NCBI GenBank assembly: GCA_036732565.1
Contig: DAINCF010000014.1
Location: 1 to 29,195, forward strand
DNA: 29,195 bases
Origin: JAIVJN01 sp036732565
GTDB taxonomy: Bacteria; Acidobacteriota; Vicinamibacteria; Vicinamibacterales; UBA2999
Direction of reading: 5' to 3'
A model generated the notes under the pieces. It had not been told where the DNA came from and did not search any database. It was given only the letters and a program-made list of their open reading frames with translations. The position numbers and the translations under genes are program-made. Below, in pieces: positions 23,725 to 29,195 of this stretch; the stretch's first letter is position 1; every line of letters begins with the position of its first letter.

Positions 23725-24099
23725 ATGGCGGCTCGTCAGACGGTTGTGATCGTCAGCGTGATCCTCTCGATCTCCGGTGTGCTTTTCGCGGTGGATGAAC
23801 AGCAACCGGGCGGCACGGGTGGCGCCTCGGTCCCCGCACCGCAGTTGGCGTTTCCGCAGGCTGCGCCAAAGAACCCGTACACAAAACTGTTTGCCGGGAC
23901 CGCTGTGGCGGCGCAAGGGCCACTCGTCCAGAATCAGGCCGAACAGACGCAGCCGGCGAGGCCCAAGGTCGTGTGCGGCATGATGGTGATGCCGGCGGAT
24001 GCCAGCATCGATCCTCGGATGCGCGTTTCGCCACCCGTCAACGACAACACGACGCACACCATCCGCGCGGTGAAGCCGCCGATGTGCACGTCGGACTAG
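23725..24099 (+). CDS. Small secreted hypothetical protein with two cysteines
   Basis: A 124-residue protein of unknown function. Residues 1-22 (AARQ then TVVIVSVILSISGVLFA) form a likely signal peptide. The next 60 residues are Gln/Pro/Ala/Gly-rich and probably flexible. The C-terminal part has a compact pattern, VVCGMMVMPADASIDPRMRV...THTIRAVKPPMC, with one Cys at each end that could pair in the periplasm. I have a general memory of similar short proteins ending in PPxC in Acidobacteriota but cannot name a family. The ATG at 23725 is chosen because it begins the signal peptide; the frame is open far upstream but that part is antisense to the hydrolase gene. The truncated haemoglobin follows 45 bases downstream and may share a transcript. 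Confidence 0.66.
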   Translation: MAARQTVVIVSVILSISGVLFAVDEQQPGGTGGASVPAPQLAFPQAAPKNPYTKLFAGTAVAAQGPLVQNQAEQTQPARPKVVCGMMVMPADASIDPRMRVSPPVNDNTTHTIRAVKPPMCTSD

Positions 24100-24144
24100 T
24101 GTCCCGGCCGAATCACGCCTGACGTTTCACCGAAGGAATCGATC

Positions 24145-24618
24145 GTGGCTTCTTCCGACGTCCCCACGCTGTGCGACTGGGCCGGTGGCCTTGCCGCGCT
24201 GGAGCGATTGACGGCAATCTTCTACGACAAGATCAAGGCGGACCCAGTGTTGAGCCCGGTGTTCGCCGACATGAATGCGCACCACCCGCAGTACGTCGCG
24301 CGCTTCCTCGCCGAAGTGTTCGGCGGGCCGTCGACCTACTCGGCCGAGCGCGGCGGGCACGCCCACATGGTGAGCAAGCATCTGAAGCGCCATCTGACCG
24401 AAGCGCAGCGGCGACGCTGGGTGTCATTGCTCGTCGATGCCGCCGACGAAGCCGGTTTGCCCACCGATCCCGAGTTCCGATCGGCCTTCATGGCCTACAT
24501 CGAATGGGGCACTCGTCTCGCCGTCATCAACTCGCAATCGGATGGCACACCTGATGCCCACACGCCGATGCCCAAATGGGGATGGGGCGTGCCTGGCGGC
24601 CCATATCAGAGTGATTAG
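24145..24618 (+). CDS. Group II truncated haemoglobin
   Basis: A 157-residue cytoplasmic haem protein that binds oxygen or nitric oxide. Hallmarks of the group II fold: FYDKIKADPVLSPVF (B/C region with the B10 Tyr), EVFGGPSTYSAERGGHAHM (GGP at the E-F turn), VSKHLKRHLTEAQRRRWVSLL with the probable proximal His (SKH), and the conserved Trp in YIEWGTRLA (G8). The C-terminal extension (about 25 residues, MPKWGWGVPGGPYQSD) is longer than in typical 130-residue members; related proteins with this GWG-P tail exist. The start is GTG at 24145 with AAGGA seven bases upstream. Likely roles are NO detoxification or oxygen chemistry. No redox partner is encoded beside it. Confidence 0.93.
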   Translation: MASSDVPTLCDWAGGLAALERLTAIFYDKIKADPVLSPVFADMNAHHPQYVARFLAEVFGGPSTYSAERGGHAHMVSKHLKRHLTEAQRRRWVSLLVDAADEAGLPTDPEFRSAFMAYIEWGTRLAVINSQSDGTPDAHTPMPKWGWGVPGGPYQSD

Positions 24619-24811
24619 CCAACTGGGTGCCAAAGGCAACACAGATGGCACAGATAAAACACGGTAGCCGCAGATTCAAGGATTGGGAGATCCGGGAAGA
24701 GCGCCGCAGATTTCGCCGATTGGAAACCCGGCGGCCTCGTATCTGTGGCATCTGTGTCATCTGTGTTGCCTTTGAAACGGAGCAATCTGCGGCGCGCGGG
24801 GCACGCGTCGA
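24619..24811. repeat. Intergenic repeat cluster (ATCTGTG and GCCGCAGATT motifs)
   Basis: This 193-base gap between convergent genes has no gene. CAAAGGCAACACAGATGGCACAGAT (from about 24631) is answered by ATCTGTGTCATCTGTGTTGCCTTTG (to about 24775), giving a long-armed inverted repeat. ATCTGTG occurs three times in a row in the right arm (24741-24763). GCCGCAGATT appears twice on the plus strand (24667, 24703) and once inverted as CAATCTGCGGCG (24784-24795). The 19-mer at 24703-24721 is identical, inverted, to 17684-17702. Confidence 0.82.
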
Positions 24812-26164
24812 TCACGCAGCGGCGGGTCGTGCGACGAGCCGCAGACGGAACTCGCGTTGGAGCAGGGCGAGCTGGAGGGCGAGCTGCAGAAACACGGCTC
24901 CGACCGACAGATACCAGATCCACCGCAGCTCGAATCCTGGCATCCCAGACATGATGATCGCCGGGATGGCCACGATGATGATGCGCGTGAACGATGCGAT
25001 CAGCGCCGGCATCGTATTTCCCATCGCTTGGAACATGCTCGAGCCGACGTAGATGAGACCGGAGCAGATGAACGTCCAGGAGACGATGTGCAAGTACTCT
25101 TCGCCGACGGCGATGACTTGCGGGTCATCGGAGAACCCTCGGATCAGCGCGGCGGGCATGATCTGGCAAACCAGAAAGAGCAACAGCATCCCGGCTGATG
25201 CCAGCAGCGCCGCGGTCTTGAACGTCTCGCGCACGCGGTCAGGGAGCCCCGCGCCGAAGTTCTGCCCTGCCACGGGCGCCACGGAGAACCCGAGCGCGAC
25301 CACTGGCAGGAAGCACGCCTGCACCACGCGCAACCCGATGCCGAATCCGGCCTGGGCCGCCGCCCCAAACGGACGGCTCACCGCGTAGACGATGAACAGA
25401 TACACCGCCAGCAGCGCGAACTCGGCTCCGGCCGGCAATCCGATCTTGAGCATGCCCGACCAGAGCTCGGTCTGCGGCGGCCAATCCGCGGGCACGAACT
25501 TCAAGGTCGACGAGGCAGGTAGGAAGTACAGCGCCAGCCAGATCGTGCCGACGCCGACGGCCACGAACGTCGCGATGGCCGCGCCCGCCACGCCGAATGC
25601 GTAGCCAGTGCCCCAGCCGAAGATCAACACGGGCGCCAGCAGAATGTTGAGGATGACGGTTGCGGTCTGGACCACCATGCCCGGCTTGAAGTTGCCCGTC
25701 CCGCGCAGCGCCGCGCTCATGGAGACCAGACCGAACTGTAGCGACATCGCGGGGATGAACCAGAGCAGGTAGTCCGCCACCAGCTCCGCCATGACGGCAT
25801 CCGCGCTGAGCGTGACGGCGTACCAGCGGCGGAGCAGGAGCGCACCCACGCAGAACAGCAGGCCGACGACAGCGCCGAGCACGAGCGACTGGTTGAACAC
25901 GAGCCGCGCGCGGTCCATCTGCTTGCGTCCGACGGCATGCGACACGAGCGTGGTCGTGCCCACTCCGAGCATCTGCGTCGCCGCCAGCACGATGAACATC
26001 AGGTTGCCGCACACGCTGACCGCGGCCACGGCTTCCTTGCCGAGCCGGCCGACCCAGTACAAGTCGACCAGGAAGTACAGCGTCTGGAACACCATCGTCA
26101 CCAGCATGAAGCTGGTGGTCTTCATCAAATGCCGAGCAACCGACCCGGTCGTCAGGTCCTGCAT
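24812..26164 (-). CDS. MATE-family multidrug/cation efflux transporter
   Basis: A 450-residue inner-membrane antiporter with 12 predicted helices in two halves, expelling organic cations or drugs in exchange for sodium ions or protons. The N-terminus MQDLTTGSVARHLMKTTSFMLVTMVFQTLYFLVDLYWVGRLGKEAVAAVSVCGN is the canonical MatE opening. TTTLVSHAVGRKQMDRARLVFNQSLVLGAVVG follows, and the second half repeats the pattern (RPFGAAAQAGFGIGLRVVQACFLPVVALGFSVAPVAGQNFGAGLPDRVRETF). Start ATG at 26164; no Shine-Dalgarno match, but two 13-base direct repeats containing GTTCTC (sense) occur just upstream (26177-26203). It converges with the globin gene across a repeat-filled gap and lies downstream of the DUF4390-like gene on the same strand. 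Confidence 0.96.
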   Translation of the reverse strand: MQDLTTGSVARHLMKTTSFMLVTMVFQTLYFLVDLYWVGRLGKEAVAAVSVCGNLMFIVLAATQMLGVGTTTLVSHAVGRKQMDRARLVFNQSLVLGAVVGLLFCVGALLLRRWYAVTLSADAVMAELVADYLLWFIPAMSLQFGLVSMSAALRGTGNFKPGMVVQTATVILNILLAPVLIFGWGTGYAFGVAGAAIATFVAVGVGTIWLALYFLPASSTLKFVPADWPPQTELWSGMLKIGLPAGAEFALLAVYLFIVYAVSRPFGAAAQAGFGIGLRVVQACFLPVVALGFSVAPVAGQNFGAGLPDRVRETFKTAALLASAGMLLLFLVCQIMPAALIRGFSDDPQVIAVGEEYLHIVSWTFICSGLIYVGSSMFQAMGNTMPALIASFTRIIIVAIPAIIMSGMPGFELRWIWYLSVGAVFLQLALQLALLQREFRLRLVARPAAA

Positions 26165-26176
26165 GGAGATTTTTGT

Positions 26177-26203
26177 GTGCGAGAACTAGCGTGCGAGAAC
26201 TAG
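26177..26203. repeat. Two 13-bp direct repeats before the MATE gene
   Basis: GTGCGAGAACTAG occurs at 26177-26189 and 26191-26203, one base apart. Read in the gene's direction it gives two CTAGTTCTCGCAC units ending 12 bases before the ATG, a variant of the GTTC arrays seen before other genes here. Confidence 0.7.
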
Positions 26204-26207
26204 GTGG

Positions 26208-26227
26208 GGTCCGCCTTTAGGCGGACC
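26208..26227. terminator. Perfect 8-bp hairpin GGTCCGCC-ttta-GGCGGACC
   Basis: Symmetric stem-loop 14 bases after the DUF4390-like stop (26242) in its transcription direction. There is no T tract, so it may be a factor-assisted terminator or a dispersed short palindrome. Confidence 0.45.
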
Positions 26228-26241
26228 TGATGAAGCCAAGC

Positions 26242-26781
26242 CTAACGGACGAGCGTGAACTTGGCGAGGCCCAGTGGGCCATCGCCACCCCAGCCCAGGA
26301 GTGCCCAGCCGTTGTTCTGCGGGCGAGCGCGACCCCGCACGCGGATGTAGTACTCGCGATTGGGCTCCAGGTCGGCGGTGTCGAAGAGCGCCAGTCGCTC
26401 GAATTGCGTCAACCAGCGCCGCACGATCTCTTCATCGTCGGTGACGCGTGCGTCCTCGATGCGGCCGTCGAGCTGACGCGCCAGATGATGACGGCGGGTC
26501 AGGTTGTCGTAATCGACGCTCGCGGTAACGGTCGCCGACGAGATGGTCCGGTCCACCCAGATCGGCACGTCGAGACGAAGGTCCACGGTGTAGGTGAACG
26601 ATGTGGTCAGGCCGCTCTGAATCGCTGCGCGGATCTCATCGGTGAATCCATCCGCGAGCTCGAACGACACCAGCACATGCCCATCCCGCTCGAGGGGGAC
26701 GACGCGAATGTTGCTGGCAGCGTGTAATGTGATGCCTGCGAGCGCGACGGCGACGGCGCACCAGGCGGTCAGCTTCCGCAT
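26242..26781 (-). CDS. Secreted DUF4390-like protein
   Basis: A 179-residue protein with a signal peptide (MRKLTAWCAVAVALAGITLHA, residues 1-21). The mature part is mostly beta with the pattern ASNIRVVPLERDGHVLVSFELADGFTDEIRAAIQSGLTTSFTYTVDLRLDVPIWVDRTI, then TASVDYDNLTRRHHLARQLDGRIEDARV, and ends in REYYIRVRGRARPQNNGW...GLAKFTLVR. This order (a lead strand, an ALxSGLxxxF turn, then a YDxLTxxxxL segment) is what I associate with DUF4390, a periplasmic domain of unknown function often beside two-component genes; the assignment is by memory of pattern only. The start at 26781 begins the signal peptide; frame extension to 26898 is not supported. It diverges from the lactamase-like gene at 26917. 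Confidence 0.65.
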   Translation of the reverse strand: MRKLTAWCAVAVALAGITLHAASNIRVVPLERDGHVLVSFELADGFTDEIRAAIQSGLTTSFTYTVDLRLDVPIWVDRTISSATVTASVDYDNLTRRHHLARQLDGRIEDARVTDDEEIVRRWLTQFERLALFDTADLEPNREYYIRVRGRARPQNNGWALLGWGGDGPLGLAKFTLVR

Positions 26782-26916
26782 AGCTCGTGCTGGACCGGGA
26801 GTGTACCACACGACTTGTAACGAAGGTTCGACCGAAACCGCGTTTACAGGTTGGCATATCGCTGCGCGGGACGGTCCATGGGTTCCTGCTGGGTTCAAGC
26901 CGAACCGTCGTAAGAT

Positions 26917-27978
26917 ATGTCCGGGTCCAAACCGGTGACGTTACGTAGGGCAATCGTCAGCGGCCTCCTGGCAGTCGGTCTGCTCGCGTCCACGGAGCAG
27001 GTCCGGAGCCAGGGGCTGGTGCAGGGGTTGTTCGAGCAATATCTCGAATCCCTCCGGCGTCAAGCTGGCATCCCGGGCATCAACGCCACCATCGTCCAGG
27101 GCGGCCGGATCGTCTGGGAAAAGAGCTTCGGCTACCAGGATGTCGAACGATCCATCCAACCGCTGCCGGATACCCCATTTGCCGTCGGCGGGTTGACCGA
27201 ACCGTTTACCGCGGCCCTCGTGCTTCGCTGCGTCGAGGAAGGGAAGGTCGACCTCGACGCGCCGATGCGAACCTGGGCGCCCAATATCTCCGATGGCGGT
27301 GCGACCGTCCGCCAGGTCCTGTCGCACACCTCGACGGGCAGCTTTCGTCACGATCCCAATCGCTACGCCATGCTCACGCCGGTGGTGGACGATTGCACCA
27401 AGGCCCCGTACCGGCAGGCCCTGGCCGAAGAGATCCTGGAGTACGTCGCGATGCACAGCTCCGTGCCCGGTCACGATATGGATCGGGCCGACACGGTGGT
27501 GCGTGGCATGTTCAGCGGCTCATCGCTGGACCACTACAGCGACATCATGCGACGGCTCGCGACGCCCTACCGCGTCGACGGTCGAGGTAACGCGTCGGCG
27601 TCCCATCTCCCGACGACGGGCATCGACGCCTCCACCGGGCTGATTTCCACCACACGAGATCTCGCACGCTTCGACGCCGCGCTCGACGGAGGGGATTTGA
27701 TCAATAGGCGAAGCGTCGATCTCGCGTTCACCGCGGCGGGCGGCTCGGTGCCATATGGGCTGGGCTGGTTCGTGCAGAACTACAAAGGCTACAAGCTGGT
27801 CTGGCAATTCGGGGAGTGGCGGGATGCGTACTCGTCGCTCATCTTGAAGGTGCCGGATCGCGGTATGACCTTGATTCTGCTCGCGAACAGCGACGGCTTG
27901 TCAGCCGGCTTCTCGCTGGGCTCGGGCGACGTCACGGCGTCCCTCTTTGCGCGCGTGTTCCTGAGCGTGTACTTGTAA
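26917..27978 (+). CDS. Serine-beta-lactamase-like (class C/LPB) protein, catalytic SxxK lost
   Basis: A 353-residue exported protein. Signal peptide about residues 10-32 (RRAIVSGLLAVGLLASTEQVRSQ). The beta-lactamase/DD-peptidase-like fold is clear: GIPGINATIVQGGRIVWEKSFGYQDVE, then VRQVLSHTSTGSF, TGLISTTRDLARFDAAL, YGLGWFVQ and MTLILLANSDGLSAGF. The nucleophile motif, normally GSxxKxFT, reads G91-G92-L-T-E95-P-F-T: Ser is Gly (GGG, 27190-27192) and Lys is Glu (GAA, 27199-27201). The second motif, normally Y-x-N or YDP, starts with His145 (FRHDPNRY), and the third (HTG/KTG) reads WQFGEW. The frame is intact over the full length, so it is a candidate pseudoenzyme rather than a decayed gene. The OMP gene follows 35 bases after the stop. 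The leader contains sense GGTTC motifs (26881-26896). Confidence 0.88.
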   Translation: MSGSKPVTLRRAIVSGLLAVGLLASTEQVRSQGLVQGLFEQYLESLRRQAGIPGINATIVQGGRIVWEKSFGYQDVERSIQPLPDTPFAVGGLTEPFTAALVLRCVEEGKVDLDAPMRTWAPNISDGGATVRQVLSHTSTGSFRHDPNRYAMLTPVVDDCTKAPYRQALAEEILEYVAMHSSVPGHDMDRADTVVRGMFSGSSLDHYSDIMRRLATPYRVDGRGNASASHLPTTGIDASTGLISTTRDLARFDAALDGGDLINRRSVDLAFTAAGGSVPYGLGWFVQNYKGYKLVWQFGEWRDAYSSLILKVPDRGMTLILLANSDGLSAGFSLGSGDVTASLFARVFLSVYL

Positions 27979-28013
27979 GGGCGGCCGCGGCGCCCGTGGG
28001 CGGCCGTCACTAG

Positions 28014-28619
28014 ATGATTTCGACGCGCACACTTCTTCTGTTCCTGCTCATGTCGGGCGTGTCGCCCGTCTCCGCCTCAGCCGATTGGCTGTTCATACCC
28101 TTCTACGGAGTGACGTTCGGCACGAACACCAGCCTGCTCGATCTCGAGGACGCCACCGATCGCACCAAGCAGGTCTTCGGCGGCTCGGTGAGCTTCATGA
28201 GCGCCGGCCTGCTCGGTATCGAAGGCGATATCGGCTACATCCCAGGATTTTTTTCGCGCCGCGACCGGGATGAATTCGTCGCGAGCAGTCGACTCCTCAC
28301 GCTGACGGGCAATGTCGTGATCTCCGCGCCGCTGAGTTGGACGCGCGAATCGCTTCGTCCGTACGTCCTCGGCGGAGTCGGCCTCATGCGTGCGCAGGCC
28401 AACGACCTGCTGGACGTCGTGCAGATCGACAACCTCTTGACCGTCGACGTCGGCGGCGGCGTGATGGGTTTCTTCAACGACCGCACGGGCGTGCGGTTCG
28501 AGCTCCGCTATTTCTCCAGCATTAGTGAGCCCGAGGGCTTCACCAGCAGCTTCGGCACGGCGCGTCTCAGCCAATGGCGCGCCACCGTTGGTCTCGTCCT
28601 TCGACGGACGGTGTTCTGA
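28014..28619 (+). CDS. Small outer-membrane beta-barrel protein
   Basis: A 201-residue exported protein with signal peptide TRTLLLFLLMSGVSPVSASA (about residues 4-23). The mature chain is made of alternating strands (WLFIPFYGVTFGTNTSL, FGGSVSFMSAGLLGIEGDIGYIPGFF, LLTLTGNVVISAPL, LRPYVLGGVGLMRA, LTVDVGGGVMGFFNDRTGVRFELRYFSS, WRATVGLVLRRTVF) and ends in Phe, as expected for an eight-stranded OmpA/OMP_b-brl barrel. Short turns with acidic residues lie between strands. Function unknown; the closely spaced upstream lactamase-like gene (35 bases) suggests one transcript. No recognisable ribosome site precedes the ATG at 28014. Confidence 0.82.
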   Translation: MISTRTLLLFLLMSGVSPVSASADWLFIPFYGVTFGTNTSLLDLEDATDRTKQVFGGSVSFMSAGLLGIEGDIGYIPGFFSRRDRDEFVASSRLLTLTGNVVISAPLSWTRESLRPYVLGGVGLMRAQANDLLDVVQIDNLLTVDVGGGVMGFFNDRTGVRFELRYFSSISEPEGFTSSFGTARLSQWRATVGLVLRRTVF

Positions 28620-28654
28620 TCCAAGGCCTGCGTCTTACGGGGTGGGGCTTGTGG

Positions 28655-29056
28655 CTATCCGAGTAACGCGACGACGTGGCCGTGCGCGACGACGACGTCG
28701 GGTGACGTCTGGAGCGCCTCGCGGTAGCGCGTGCCGAAGTCGGCGCCGGTGCCGCCCGGTGCATGGAGCAGCGACTCCACGCGTGCCAGTTGCTTGCGGG
28801 CATCGTCTTCGGTGGCGAGCTCGTCGGTCATCACCAGCTCGTCGACTTGAACGATGAGCGCGGAGAGCGTGCGCAGCCACGCGAAGTGCGGGTCGTGAAG
28901 CACCAGCTGCAGCAGCTCCCCTCCGGACGAGGGCGGCAAGTGATCCGATTCGTACTCGCGCCGCTGGAGATCGAGCAGCGCCTTGTGCAGACCGAGCAGA
29001 CGTCGGCTGAGCTCGCGCAAGTGCAGGCGCATCTCGTCCGACAACGGAGCCATCAT
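28655..29056 (-). CDS. Conserved hypothetical helical protein
   Basis: A 133-residue soluble protein without signal peptide or membrane segment. It is largely helical: LHLRELSRRLLGLHKALLDLQRREYE, then GELLQLVLHDPHFAWLRTLSALIVQVDELV, and a C-terminal FGTRYREALQTSPDVVVAHGHVVALLG. I recall small proteins with the HDPxFAWLRxLSxLxVxxDEL pattern in many soil bacteria but no function is known to me. The ATG at 29056 is one of two adjacent ATGs (29051-29056). It converges with the OMP gene across a 35-base gap that contains another AAGGCCTGCG fragment (28623-28632). Confidence 0.75.
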   Translation of the reverse strand: MMAPLSDEMRLHLRELSRRLLGLHKALLDLQRREYESDHLPPSSGGELLQLVLHDPHFAWLRTLSALIVQVDELVMTDELATEDDARKQLARVESLLHAPGGTGADFGTRYREALQTSPDVVVAHGHVVALLG

Positions 29057-29195
29057 GGCTTCATCATGTCCCGGATCAGGCGATCGGGGAAGGCGGCGCT
29101 TCGCACGCTCTAGGCCTCGCGCCCTGCGGCGCTCAGTGGGCGCGCTCGCTACCGCTCGCGCGTGGGCGACGCTCCGCGCCGTGGGCCTCGCGGCT
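29057..29195. repeat. GC-rich intergenic tail with direct repeats
   Basis: No gene is visible in either strand up to the end. GGCCTCGCG occurs at 29113-29121 and 29184-29192 (71-base period), with CGCTCG-type repeats between. It may be the start of a longer repeat region or a leader for a gene beyond the window. Confidence 0.4.

Overview
The window is about 29 kb of GC-rich bacterial chromosome that looks like Acidobacteriota, most likely a Vicinamibacteria-type organism. The evidence is two large orphan permeases of the acidobacterial ADOP (MacB/FtsX-like) type, one of them directly downstream of a PadR regulator, together with a DUF5916 outer-membrane protein, a secreted SAM methyltransferase and structured intergenic repeats. 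The assignment is inferred from gene content only. I see no rRNA, tRNA, phage, transposase or CRISPR array.

Layout. 1-921: C-terminal part of a MocR-like PLP aminotransferase-domain protein, converging on a minus-strand block made of a secreted ScyD/ScyE-like beta-propeller protein, a 1-Cys peroxiredoxin and an ADOP permease (5429 down to 918). 5430-5843: non-coding, repeat-rich. 5844-8302: ABC ATPase and membrane permease with overlapping stop and start. 8278-8834: two tandem 283-bp repeat units. 8841-11846: PadR regulator and full-length ADOP permease. 11890-13360: two convergent SAM methyltransferases with overlapping 3' ends. 13412-15227: POT peptide transporter divergent from a second PadR-like regulator that appears to have a leaderless promoter. 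15309-17654: DUF5916/CBM9-like outer-membrane protein. 17717-22539: two polytopic GT-C-like membrane proteins and a UbiA-family prenyltransferase, a probable envelope glycoconjugate group. 22621-24618: Tat-signal haloacetate-dehalogenase-like hydrolase, small secreted two-Cys protein, group II truncated haemoglobin. 24812-26781: MATE exporter and DUF4390-like secreted protein. 26917-28619: a serine-beta-lactamase-like protein that has lost its SxxK motif, and a small outer-membrane beta-barrel. 28655-29056: conserved hypothetical protein.

Themes. Much of the coding capacity is envelope biology: export (ABC, MATE, ADOP), uptake (POT), outer-membrane barrels and lipid-linked glycan synthesis. 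Two stress-related genes, a 1-Cys peroxiredoxin and a truncated haemoglobin, are also present. Regulation visible in the sequence is local: two PadR-like regulators beside transporters, a 26-bp palindrome at the peroxiredoxin promoter region, and a candidate leaderless promoter.

The most unusual signal is non-coding. GGTTC/GAACC-rich arrays sit, with GTTC in the sense strand, shortly upstream of several genes (ABC ATPase, PadR, both methyltransferases, MATE, lactamase-like protein) and reach their most elaborate form in the 283-bp tandem repeat. Other dispersed repeats (GCAGGCCT palindromes, ATCTGTG/AATCGGCGAAATCTGCGGC elements) fill other gaps, and two genes take their stop codons from repeat DNA.
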